Shown in pieces: positions 50,534-59,903 of a stretch of DNA of 64,000 nucleotides. Source of the stretch: Nemertoderma westbladi (Eukaryota > Xenacoelomorpha > Nemertodermatida > Nemertodermatidae); the NCBI GenBank assembly GCA_032718475.1, contig JAUCBJ010004675.1, forward strand, positions 1-64,000, written 5' to 3'. The notes beneath the pieces are model-generated. The model had not been told where the DNA came from and did no database searches. It worked only from the letters and a program-made list of their open reading frames with translations. The first letter of the stretch is position 1. Each line of letters opens with the position of its first letter. The position numbers and the translations under genes are program-made.

Positions 50534-53500
50534 TAGAAGGCCGCTCCAATAGAGAAACTGCGGCTTTACTGTTTGTCAGTGTGTTACTAGCGTCTGGTGG
50601 AATGTCTGGTTGACCGTCTAGTAACGTGTCTGGTTGACCGTCTAGTAACGTGTCTGGTTGACCGTCTGGCGATATGTCTGGTGTAGAAAGGCTCGCAAGT
50701 CTTCCTCTCTTGACCTTTGAAGTTATATCTTTCCATTTCGCCTTCGGTTTCTTCTTGAGTTTCGCCGCCGTCGTCTTTTTCTTTGCCTTCCCCTTTTTTG
50801 GTTTCTTGATTTCGGCGTCCTTAGGGATGGTGTTGGAATTGTTGTCGTATAACGGCGGCCAATGTAGTGTTGAACCTTGTAAGAATTGTGGTCCGTGTTG
50901 CCAAAATTCTTTGTTCTCCGGTTTACAGAATTCCTCAGGCATCATTCCTCGCGACGCAATATCAGCTGGGTTTTGTGGTCCGGGACAATGTCGCCAATCC
51001 TCTTTTATCGAACGGTCTAGAATTTCCGCGCGACGGTTAGCTACGAATGTCTTGAATTCGAGTGTGTCGTTGTTTATGTAAAATAAAACCAACGTCGCGT
51101 CAGTCCAATAAAATATCTGTAAACTCGACTGTAGTTCTGTCTGTATGAGGTTCACGATGGTGGTTGACAGGGTTGCGGCTTGTAGCTCAGCTCGTGGTGT
51201 CGTCATATACTTAGTAGGCATGGTCTTAGCCTTAGAAGGAATGAGCGAAACATCGAACTCGTCTGAGTCTACTTGTCTGCGCAAGTACGCTGCCACACCA
51301 AAACCGTTGTCACTGGCGTCAGAAAAACAGTGTAATTCCAAGTTGTCAGGAAATGTACTTTGTAATGGAAAGTAAACCCTGGGTATGAAATAATCCTCTA
51401 GCGAAGATAATTCCGCCTCCCAGGTCTTCCATAAGTCCACTTGGTCTGATGAGATCGGCTCGTCCCATGTTAGTCCATCCTTCCATATACTGCGCATATA
51501 AATGCGGGCTTGCAGTATCACTGGACTGATGAATCCTAACGGATCGAACAATCGGCTCAACTTTGACAAGCATGATCTCTTTGTCAGTATGTTCTCTTGA
51601 CTGTCCAGTCTCACTTTCACTCGAAAGTTGTCTGTGTTTGGGTCCCAAAAGAGCCCCAACACCTTAGTCGTCGGTAGTGGTTCGAACTCTAGGTCTATGT
51701 CACCACCTCCACGCTCAGTCGTCCCGAATGAGTCTACTAATTCGGCACTGTTTGAGGCGAATTTGGTGAGGTTAAAACCTCCGCCCGCTAAGCAGTCCCG
51801 TAATTGATGTGCTACTGTTGTAGCACGTTCTACTGTGTCGCAACTTTGTAATCCGTCGTCTACATAAAAGTCACGTTCTACGATTTTAATTATCTCTGGG
51901 TCATATAGATGTTTCTGATCTCTAGCGGCCTGCTTTAGGGCGTACATCGTACAATTTGGGCTGTCTCTGGCACCGAAAACGCGAACTTGCATTTGGTAAG
52001 TCGCTGGTGGTAGACTTAAGTCTCCTTCCGGGTACCAGAGGAACCGCAAACTGTCTCTGTCTCGCTCTAACGCTCTCACTTGGTGAAACATCGCTTCAAC
52101 GTCGCAAGTAAAGGCTACTTGACGCTGACGGAAGCGCATAATCACCCCCATTAGATAATTATTCATGTTTGGTCCATCCATCAACTCACTATTGAGGGAC
52201 ATTCCCTCAAACAGAGCCGCACAGTCGTTGACTACGCGTACTTTATCTGGTTTGTCGGAGTGTCTCACATAGTGATGTGGCAAGTAATATGTTTGGTCAG
52301 TCACTATCTCCGGGTTAGTCATTCGGATAGCGTATCCCTTTGTCAAATACGTCTCCATCTGAGTGTTGTACTGCAGATGGGCCTTCTCGTCCTTTAATAG
52401 ACGTTGCTGTATTGAGTGTAGACGTCTTAAAGCCAGTGGGTAGTTGTTTATAAGTTTAGGACTTTGGCTACGCCATAACATCCCTACCTCATAATGTCCG
52501 TCTTTCGTCTGGCGGATAGTATCTTCCATGATCTTCAGAGATTGTTTCTCCTGTTCCGACATACAAGGTTCGTAGCTACCAGGTTCAGCTGTATCTTGTT
52601 CTAACCACCTGATAGTCTTCTCCGTTAATTCTTTGTCTAGTGCAGCTTGTTCCACTTGATGAATTTTCAACGCGTCATCATCGATATCGAAGGGCACTGT
52701 TGAGGTTATTTGGGTAGGTAGACTCGCAAGCCTATCATCTGTCTTCGATGGAATCTCTAGCTGACTCGTCTTCTCCCCAAGTTCTAAACTCCGCTGGTGG
52801 ATTAGCTGCTCCTTGTGACTTATCATACTAGTTACACGTCTGTCATGTTTTGTCGACTGTAGTGTAGTATGGTTCACGTCATGTGAAAAGGAAAGAATTG
52901 AATTTGTAGTTAATAAACTACATGTACTCTGTACATCGTCTTCCTCGTCACTTACGTCTAGTGTGCGCACAGGCGCTCGAGTATACCACCCTATCGGCGT
53001 TCTGCAGGCGTATGCGTTTCCCGCTACAACTGCCGATGGTCTGGTTTCCCACACCTGATGTAGGTTGAATTGGTCCGTCCCGATCAGCATGGCTACCGAT
53101 CTATAATTGACAGGACATTCGGGTACACCAAGGTGTCTGAAATACTTACGGTCCTCTAGAGATTGTTCCGGCACTGGACCTAGTAGGTTACTAAAGTCCT
53201 TCGTGGCCGCAAAGGTTAGATCTCTAAAGGGCAACAAAGACCTCTCCCTCTCGCTGTGCTGCGATTTTGGAAGAAGAGAGTCTAAGTCCAACGTAACTCG
53301 TGTCACTGGTATTGCACGCTGTCCGTGCATACTACTTACTGTATAACTGACGTGCTTACCTTGTCTGAGATCCGTCACGACGTCAGCTATCTTTTCATCC
53401 ACGTAACTGTGAGATGAGGCTGAATCTAGAATCGCGTAGATCCTCTTACTCCCCTTTGTGCCAGTGATCTTAATCGGGATTACACTGAATCCCTTCAGTT

Positions 53501-56039
53501 GGTCAGTGGTCAGAAGCGCGATCGACGGTTGTTCGTCTCCATTGGAATATTCGTCGTCGTCTTCTGATTCTTCGTCCGACGATCCGGATTGTTCTGAGAA
53601 GCAATCCTCAATATGGGTCACGAAGGTTGGAGTCGTTTTCGATTCTCGTTTTCTATAGGCCGCATCACATCTTGCTGCTGCTTCCGGGTGTTCCCTGGCG
53701 AAGCGTTTTGTCGGCGTGTGGCTGTCTGTGTGGAGCAGACCGTCGTGGTTGCGTCCACAGGATGGACAAGTGTCAGTATTTGGGCAATCTTTACGGACGT
53801 GTCCGTGTCGCGTACACCGCCAACAAGAGTCCAATGGCCGTATTTGCAGCCGTCGTTCTTCCGAGTTCAACTCGCGAAATTGTCGACAACCTCGTAACTT
53901 GTGACCGATATACCGCTTGCCTAGATGCTCGCAGTATTGGCAGCCACTGAAGTTGGTACCAAGTTGCTGTCTCGTCTGTTTGGTCCCAATGGGCGCAGAT
54001 ACCCTACCTCCGTCCGAGAATTGTCGTGATTCCGTCGGTGTGGTGTAAGTGGCCGTCTTAGTGGATGTTGTCTGGGGTTTTTGTCGGTTGGAGGATGGCA
54101 ATGTGATTCCTTCTGCCACGATGTGCTGGTCGGTGTAGTTAGATCGAGTTTCTACTACGGCCTCCCTGGATATTAAAAGGTACACATCTTCTAATTTTAA
54201 GAATCCTCCCCGCTCTTCTCGCTGGTATTCGACCTTTCTCCATTCCCGACGAAGTCGATGGTGGAGTCGTCCTATGATCTTTAATAGGACTGTAGGGGTA
54301 TTCCCGTAATCAAGTTGTCCAATTGATCTTAAGGTAGTGATAGCGTTCTTGATCTCGTCAGCTAGTTTTAGTAAGTCGACGGGTTTAGTGATAGCCCCTC
54401 CCTTACAGAGTTCCTCTATTACTGACCTGGCCATGCTCACTGTACCTCCGTATATCGAAGTTAAACGATCGTACGCTAGTTCGAAAGCGTCCGGTACACC
54501 AACGAAAGTCTCCGCCAAACGTTTAGGTTCTCCTGACAACGTTTGGAGCAAGTAATTGAACTTCTCCCGTGATGTAAAGGCGCACACGGCGATCTGGGAT
54601 TCGATATAGTCTACGAAAGTATGCCAGTGTTTTGAGCTACCGGAAAACTTCGGTGGTTGTTGTACCGGCAATCCCTGTCTGGCTGCGAATTTCGCTATCT
54701 CCTCGGCAACGTTCAGAGTTTCGCGTCCTTGGTTGGTAACCTTGTTGTTGTTCTCCCTTCTTGGCGCTTTTCTTTGATACGATGTGGGGTTTGAAGGTAC
54801 CGGTCTTTGTGGTTCCTTCGGGTGTCTATTGTGTTCGAATTCGGAATTTCTCGAACTGTCGATTTGAGCTTCCTCCAGACGTTCCTCGATCTGAGCCAAC
54901 TTGTTGACAACTGGTTGCAGAATGTCGGCGAACTGTTGCGTACTAATTGCGTCCGTTGGTTGTAACGCCTTCTGTGTTGGTGTATTCTGTGGAGGATTGT
55001 CTACAAAGGAGTTGTCTGAACGCTCGCGTTTATATTCATCGGCCGCCCCTGTTCTAAATACCTCGCGTTTCGGGTAATCCGATTCGCTCGAAGTACTACT
55101 ATCATCTGGATATGGTGGTCGACGTGCTCGCGTCCGTTGCGTCGTACTAATTCTAACGGTTCGTTTCGGAACATCGTCTCGCTTTCGTTGTTCGGTAGGC
55201 TCACAAGTCTTCCTCGAAGTCGTAGATTGCGATGCAAACTGGTTGAACGGTCGCGTATCCACTGTTCTCCGTTGTTCGGTAGGCTCACAAGTCTTCCTCG
55301 AAGTCGTAGATTGCGATGTAAACTGAACCGGTGGTCGGACGACAGCGTTTGAATCAACTGGCCTTGTAGGTCGAAACGTCATTGGGTAAGCGTAGTGTGT
55401 AACGGGTTTAGGTGTCAAAGGTGGACTCACCTGTTTTGTCGTCAGTAGCGCAGGCCCAGTCAACAAACTACTACGATCTGTAATCGGTGGGTTACTTACC
55501 TTGACTTTCGGAATAGGCGACGACGTTGCTCTTGGCGGTGTAAACTTGTCCGGAATAACAAACCTGTGTTCCGTCGCACCATGGATAGGAGAAATATCAC
55601 TACTACCCGCAATCGAAACAGGTTCCTTAGTCGTAACCGGTGCAAACATATGAGTTACCTGTGGGAATCGTTGACACACGTCTTTTACTAATTGTCGTTC
55701 CCGTCCGGGTGCTCCTACGCTTCCTTCCTTCTTCCGTTCCTGAATTTGGCGATGTCTTACCTCTAACTGGTCCAAATCATGTCCGTCACGAGATCTCATC
55801 GATCGATCGCGGGCCTTTTGATCCAGATCTTCCTCGGCGTTCGCTAATTCTCTCGCCTTCTTCTCGAGTTCGAAATGAAGTTTAGCCGTCTTCTCTCGTT
55901 GTTCCGTTTGTTGTCGTTGCGCCTCAAACTCCGCTTGTCGTATAGCGGATTGAGCTTTTATTTGCCGTGTTCTCATTTCGGCCCGTGCTTCCGAAACTAA
56001 CCTTTCTCGTTTTAATTCCGCCGCTGCCGCTGCCGTTTG
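50448..56039 (-). CDS. BEL/Pao Gag (C-terminal part), protease, reverse transcriptase and RNase H
   Basis: The frame continues directly after the TGA at 56040. In order it contains: a Glu/Arg coiled coil; a Pro/Thr-rich region with a tandemly duplicated 84-bp segment (55187-55325); the Gag core (PPKFSGSSKHWHTF...); a zinc knuckle CWRCTRHGHVRKDC (about residue 720) followed by CPSCGRNH; an aspartic protease site AILDSASSHSYVD (about residue 850); and RT with YYLPHHYV, VNDCAALFEG, FTCDVEAMFHQV and the catalytic FYVDDGLQ (about residue 1370). An A17/RNase H-like region (TPRAELQAA, YWTDA, NPADIASRG) follows, then a Lys-rich tail with TLLDGQPD repeats. The active-site motifs look intact. The frame ends at 50448 through the frameshift that separates it from integrase. 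Confidence 0.94.
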   Translation of the reverse strand, partial: QTAAAAAELKRERLVSEARAEMRTRQIKAQSAIRQAEFEAQRQQTEQREKTAKLHFELEKKARELANAEEDLDQKARDRSMRSRDGHDLDQLEVRHRQIQERKKEGSVGAPGRERQLVKDVCQRFPQVTHMFAPVTTKEPVSIAGSSDISPIHGATEHRFVIPDKFTPPRATSSPIPKVKVSNPPITDRSSLLTGPALLTTKQVSPPLTPKPVTHYAYPMTFRPTRPVDSNAVVRPPVQFTSQSTTSRKTCEPTEQRRTVDTRPFNQFASQSTTSRKTCEPTEQRKRDDVPKRTVRISTTQRTRARRPPYPDDSSTSSESDYPKREVFRTGAADEYKRERSDNSFVDNPPQNTPTQKALQPTDAISTQQFADILQPVVNKLAQIEERLEEAQIDSSRNSEFEHNRHPKEPQRPVPSNPTSYQRKAPRRENNNKVTNQGRETLNVAEEIAKFAARQGLPVQQPPKFSGSSKHWHTFVDYIESQIAVCAFTSREKFNYLLQTLSGEPKRLAETFVGVPDAFELAYDRLTSIYGGTVSMARSVIEELCKGGAITKPVDLLKLADEIKNAITTLRSIGQLDYGNTPTVLLKIIGRLHHRLRREWRKVEYQREERGGFLKLEDVYLLISREAVVETRSNYTDQHIVAEGITLPSSNRQKPQTTSTKTATYTTPTESRQFSDGGRVSAPIGTKQTRQQLGTNFSGCQYCEHLGKRYIGHKLRGCRQFRELNSEERRLQIRPLDSCWRCTRHGHVRKDCPNTDTCPSCGRNHDGLLHTDSHTPTKRFAREHPEAAARCDAAYRKRESKTTPTFVTHIEDCFSEQSGSSDEESEDDDEYSNGDEQPSIALLTTDQLKGFSVIPIKITGTKGSKRIYAILDSASSHSYVDEKIADVVTDLRQGKHVSYTVSSMHGQRAIPVTRVTLDLDSLLPKSQHSERERSLLPFRDLTFAATKDFSNLLGPVPEQSLEDRKYFRHLGVPECPVNYRSVAMLIGTDQFNLHQVWETRPSAVVAGNAYACRTPIGWYTRAPVRTLDVSDEEDDVQSTCSLLTTNSILSFSHDVNHTTLQSTKHDRRVTSMISHKEQLIHQRSLELGEKTSQLEIPSKTDDRLASLPTQITSTVPFDIDDDALKIHQVEQAALDKELTEKTIRWLEQDTAEPGSYEPCMSEQEKQSLKIMEDTIRQTKDGHYEVGMLWRSQSPKLINNYPLALRRLHSIQQRLLKDEKAHLQYNTQMETYLTKGYAIRMTNPEIVTDQTYYLPHHYVRHSDKPDKVRVVNDCAALFEGMSLNSELMDGPNMNNYLMGVIMRFRQRQVAFTCDVEAMFHQVRALERDRDSLRFLWYPEGDLSLPPATYQMQVRVFGARDSPNCTMYALKQAARDQKHLYDPEIIKIVERDFYVDDGLQSCDTVERATTVAHQLRDCLAGGGFNLTKFASNSAELVDSFGTTERGGGDIDLEFEPLPTTKVLGLFWDPNTDNFRVKVRLDSQENILTKRSCLSKLSRLFDPLGFISPVILQARIYMRSIWKDGLTWDEPISSDQVDLWKTWEAELSSLEDYFIPRVYFPLQSTFPDNLELHCFSDASDNGFGVAAYLRRQVDSDEFDVSLIPSKAKTMPTKYMTTPRAELQAATLSTTIVNLIQTELQSSLQIFYWTDATLVLFYINNDTLEFKTFVANRRAEILDRSIKEDWRHCPGPQNPADIASRGMMPEEFCKPENKEFWQHGPQFLQGSTLHWPPLYDNNSNTIPKDAEIKKPKKGKAKKKTTAAKLKKKPKAKWKDITSKVKRGRLASLSTPDISPDGQPDTLLDGQPDTLLDGQPDIPPDASNTLTNSKAAVSLLERPSIDKQQTRHITRQSTRHFVRNITKCSTGH

Positions 56040-57164
56040 TCACTCTAGTTCGGCCGCTGCGTTTCGTTGCTCTAACTCGGCCGCTGCGTTTCGTCGCTCT
56101 AACTCGGCCGCCGCCGCTGCCGCTTGTCGCTCTACCTCGGCCGCTGCCGCTGCCGCTTGTCGGGCAATGTCTACTTCTAATCTTTTCATTTCGGCCGCTT
56201 CGAGTTCGGCTTGTTCCTGCAGATGAGAGATTCTCGCTACGTTTGCAACGCGTAGCTTCTCTTCCTCTACTGCTGCCTGCATCACTAGAAGTTGAGCTTG
56301 TTCTTCCATTTCTTGTCGTTGTCGGTGGAATTCTTGCTGTTGTCGAGCAACTTCTGACGTGACTATACTTCCCTCGCAGATTTCGCTACGAATACTTACC
56401 AGCGATTGATTTAGTATTCCCGGTGCCGATTCGATTCGTACGGGTGATATTTCCCTCGTATATTCCGGCACGGTTTCCCAATCTCCGACGTCTTTGCCGC
56501 ACATACGTAAGTGGTCCGTCAGGTGTTTTAATTGTCCATCCAGTCGGTACAGTTCCTGTTCTTCCTCGGGTTGTAATAATTCGTCCGAAACTGACTCACC
56601 TAACAACTGGTCCGCTTGTTCCTGTTGTATCTGTCTAATCGTCGACTTAAACTGAATCAGTTTCTCTCTAGCGATCATCAGTTTCTCGAGGATTCTAAGT
56701 TGAGTATCCATGTCCTGTCTCTGTCTAGCTAGATCTTGTATACCAATTAGGTTATCTACGGACTTGTGTACTCTACTTTGTACTCTAACCTGGAGGGTGT
56801 AGAACTCGAATCGAGACATCGGAGCGGTCAACTCGTCTAATATGCGTTGGCCTTCCCCAATACTCCTGGTTATATGCGCCATGTAACCACCGACGCTTCT
56901 AATCACACTTTCTGTGCTTCCTGCTGAACTTACCATTTCCGTTTCCCTATATCTAGGTTGCGGAACAGCCAGAAAGTCCTCGGTCCTGCCGTCGCCTCGT
57001 ACTACGGCATCCGGTACTCCCGTTGGATGTACTGGTGACGCACATGGTGTAGGTTCGGTAGGCTCGCGAGTCTTTCCCTGTTGTTCTTCCGCTGCTGACT
57101 TATCTCCGTCGCATGAGTCATAGTCGGTTTGTGTATTCTTCGTATAGTCTTGTTTGTCACTCAT
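56040..57164 (-). CDS. BEL Gag N-terminal part, ending at an in-frame TGA
   Basis: The ATG at 57164 opens a 374-codon frame. It has an acidic start, Ser/Pro-rich residues, and then a long coiled coil rich in Gln/Glu/Arg ending in Ala/Glu repeats (EVERQAAAAAAELERRN). The TGA (56040-56042) falls inside this repeat, and the same phase remains open for 1842 further codons. At the repeat's equivalent position Arg is usual, so a CGA-to-TGA transition is the simplest explanation. No zinc knuckle is in this part; it lies downstream in the continued frame. Confidence 0.88.
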   Translation of the reverse strand: MSDKQDYTKNTQTDYDSCDGDKSAAEEQQGKTREPTEPTPCASPVHPTGVPDAVVRGDGRTEDFLAVPQPRYRETEMVSSAGSTESVIRSVGGYMAHITRSIGEGQRILDELTAPMSRFEFYTLQVRVQSRVHKSVDNLIGIQDLARQRQDMDTQLRILEKLMIAREKLIQFKSTIRQIQQEQADQLLGESVSDELLQPEEEQELYRLDGQLKHLTDHLRMCGKDVGDWETVPEYTREISPVRIESAPGILNQSLVSIRSEICEGSIVTSEVARQQQEFHRQRQEMEEQAQLLVMQAAVEEEKLRVANVARISHLQEQAELEAAEMKRLEVDIARQAAAAAAEVERQAAAAAAELERRNAAAELEQRNAAAELE

Positions 57165-57975
57165 TTCGGTAGTTGTAAGTCAAGTAAAGTGAGTGTCAAA
57201 GTATCGAGTTTACCGTATTTGTACAAAACGGTACTAATTACAGTCTTATAAAATTAGCCTACCGGCCGATTTTATAGCAGATGGATAAAATTAGCCTAAA
57301 CGGCCAATTTTACAGCAAATAAATGTCACGGACTAAGTATATAATAAAATTAGCCTAGCGGCCAATTTTATAACAAATAAATCGGATAACGATATGCGTT
57401 ATCAAAAGGTAAATTAAATACAATAATACGGACTAATTCAGCAATGAACAAAGAAATCATACGGAATGCATAAATACTTGAGACAGTGGAACCCACAATA
57501 ATTTTAACTAATACGGTAATGCCTAACTTATTTATGCAACTTTTCAAACTCACCCACTCCAATAATTCTCCAGAAAAACAGATTCCCAGATACAAACCGG
57601 ACGTGAACCTTTCCGTTTTTAACGTTGCGGACGAAACGCGATTTTCCCAACCAAAGTTGTTGAGTTATCTATCTCCCAAACTTGCTAAACACGGTCTTGC
57701 TCCCGTTACAGCCTAGAAATGAGTTCTGAATCCTGAAAAAACAAAAGAGTTAGGTTTTACTTTACGAAAATTTTGTACCGGTACAATATGGTATTTAAAC
57801 CCTTTTAAACACCGGTATTCAATTCCAAAATATTTTTACACGCGGTTCAAATCAAATTTTTTATTTCAAAAAATTAGCACTTAGCTAATCAAATATAAAT
57901 TTTTTACCTCAAAATACAAAATTTTCAAATAACTTTAGTCCTACCGAACCGTAGTTCAGTAAAACATATTCCTAC
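57165..57975. other. BEL 5' leader with a triple hairpin repeat
   Basis: Between the 5' LTR and the Gag start lie about 810 bp. Three units of the form ATAAAATTAGCCTA..CGGCC(G/A)ATTTTA (about 57248, 57284 and 57344) each fold into a hairpin of AAAATTAGCC with GGCCAATTTT. They are candidates for packaging or dimerisation signals. The primer-binding site directly inside the LTR is not obvious. Confidence 0.65.
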
Positions 57976-59364
57976 TAATTGGAGAGATACGCCTATTCCT
58001 ACTATTGGAAGAGACGGTAACAATACCTGCAATATCTTACTGTAAAGTTTGTAAATCAAATCATAAATCCGACCTTCTCACCAAAACAGTAAACTCTAAG
58101 TAAGCGAATATATTGCAGTATTGATCTCTTATAACCGGTGAGGCAGAAAACAGTCTACGAGCAGACAAACTTCGATAAAACAAAATCCCGCGCAGCGAAT
58201 CCTAAAATCAGGCCGACTCACTGACGGACTAAGGGGCTCGTATACTTTGCCGCGGTGTGATTTATATGGTTGGGCAAAAGGGACGCTAGCTAGGTACAGA
58301 GGCAGATATTTGGAGATGTCTAACTAGCGAGCAAAGTGCAGTAAGGACGAAAGTTAATTTTTATATATTTTGAGGTGTAAATAATTTCTAACGCGCGTGT
58401 GTCAATTCTGAACGGTCAAAAGCAGTTTTGCTCCTTCACATATATAATTACTGGGTACGGTGTGCATTTTACGAATATTCTAATTTTATAACTTGTAGGT
58501 CCAATACTCACGAATGATAAGGTTCCTTCCCCTCTTGCGTATTTCCAGGACTCAAATTCAGGCATAAGGTTAATACTACGCCCAGAATTCGGCAATTTTA
58601 GGTACCAGGTCCCTGATACTAAGAAGAGATGTGTTAGTTTACTACTGTAGGCGTACGGGTACTAATAGCTATCCTGGCTCCTATCTAGAATTTTAGTCAC
58701 CCAGGTAGTCCGGGTAACTTCCTATTAGGGCGTTGGCGGGGACACGGTAGATGTTAGTATATCCCTGATAGCCTCAATTTATTTGCGCCTAGTGTAAACT
58801 GCCCTACCGCCTGAACGGTACAATCCTAATTCAGGTGAAAACACAGCAACCCCCCTAGCCTACAAGTTCTAATGCAATGGACACCGTTGTACGGCAAATA
58901 GTCACAGACGCACCTGTACTTAGCAAGAGTTAAGCGTACAGTTTGCTGCACCCTAACCATTTGTATGCCTTGTACCGGTGTGCCTACGTCCTATCTGCGT
59001 ACTAGTATCTGCCTGCGCTCTCTCCCTCCCCCCGTAGGAATATGAAGGTCTACTGCGGTTTTTCCTGAATCAAGACAGTACAGTCCCTTAGATATAATTT
59101 TAGGCTCACAGCGTGTCACTACTTCTACCTTTTGATCTTTTGGTCTTACACTTAGGTAGCAAGGATCGAACGCTGTCTAACCTTTCAGGCGATGGGCGAA
59201 TAACTCTAGATGGTATTGCGGGTTGTCTCTCGTCTACATTCCCGTGATGTTCCCGTTCATTGCTGCGGCCCGATCTCTAGCCTGCCATCCTGTCCCTTAG
59301 TTGGGTTCACCGTGGTGAATCATAGTAAAACAGATAGGAAAAGCAGATTAGCAATAATTCTGAC

Positions 59365-59370
59365 TTTATT
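59365..59370 (-). terminator. Poly(A) signal AATAAA in the BEL 5' LTR
   Basis: Counterpart of 44846-44851. In a 5' LTR it would have to be ignored for full-length transcription. Confidence 0.5.
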
Positions 59371-59481
59371 ACAGAAGATATAATTATAATACAATGTAAT
59401 CTGAAAACTAATGACAGAATAAACAAATATCAGATAACTGAATAACTGAGAGAGAATAATAACTAATGAACAAATCGCACC

Positions 59482-59489
59482 TTTTTATA
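59482..59489 (-). promoter_or_regulatory. LTR TATA box (TATAAAAA), 5' LTR copy
   Basis: Minus-strand TATAAAAAGG, identical to the copy at 44963. This is the one expected to drive the element. The perfect palindrome lies upstream at 59508-59529. Confidence 0.65.
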
Positions 59490-59685
59490 GCAAATTTGTG
59501 CCGCAATCAATCGAGAAAATTCTCGATTGTTCTATGGGTTCTAACAAGGTTTTAAAGATAGCTATTGGTCCAGCTAATATATAACTTGCACGACATTGGT
59601 TACAATCAAATAACTACAGTCTCATTGGTACAGATAAATGCAATTAATTTGTAGCGGTTAATTTAAATGAGTTGAAATTCTGCAC

Positions 59686-59775
59686 AAAAAATAATTCGCA
59701 CTTACTAGGATTCGAACTCAATACCTACTACACATATAATTTCCAACGCTCTACCGACTGAGCTACTGAACCACT
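59686..59775 (-). other. tRNA-like Pol III unit in the BEL LTR (5' copy)
   Basis: The A box is at 59754-59765, the B box at 59708-59718 and T6 at 59686-59691. All match the copy in the other LTR. It lies about 200 bases upstream of the Pol II TATA box on the same strand. Confidence 0.65.
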
Positions 59776-59898
59776 TGACCGATGGGTGTACAAATGATAG
59801 AACCAATACGAATGAGAACTCAAAGCAATCTTTACAAAGTTAATCCGAATAAAATAAAATTTTGAAAATCCACGGCATTTAGGGAATATAATTCTATA

Positions 59899-59903
59899 AA
59901 TAC
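59899..59903. repeat. BEL target-site duplication (AATAC), right copy
   Basis: Identical to 43452-43456. Confidence 0.8.

Larger units (their letters stand above)
43457..59898 (-). mobile_element. BEL/Pao LTR retrotransposon, 16.4 kb, nearly complete
   Basis: Two 1923-bp direct LTRs flank a minus-strand coding region with Gag, aspartic protease, RT, RNase H-like region, integrase and an additional zinc-knuckle ORF. A 5-bp target-site duplication (AATAC) encloses it. By eye the LTRs differ at about six positions, which implies a recent insertion. Known lesions are a TGA at 56040, a frameshift near 50535 and a frameshift near 47660. The LTR ends read TATAGAAT...CCAATTA on the coding strand, instead of the usual TG...CA. 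Confidence 0.95.
57976..59898 (-). repeat. BEL 5' LTR (1923 bp)
   Basis: Same length as the LTR at 43457-45379 and almost identical. Differences I noticed include T/G near 58493, G/T near 58597, G/A near 59093, A/G near 59253, A/C near 59281 and G/A near 59352. It would promote the genomic transcript on the minus strand. Confidence 0.95.
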
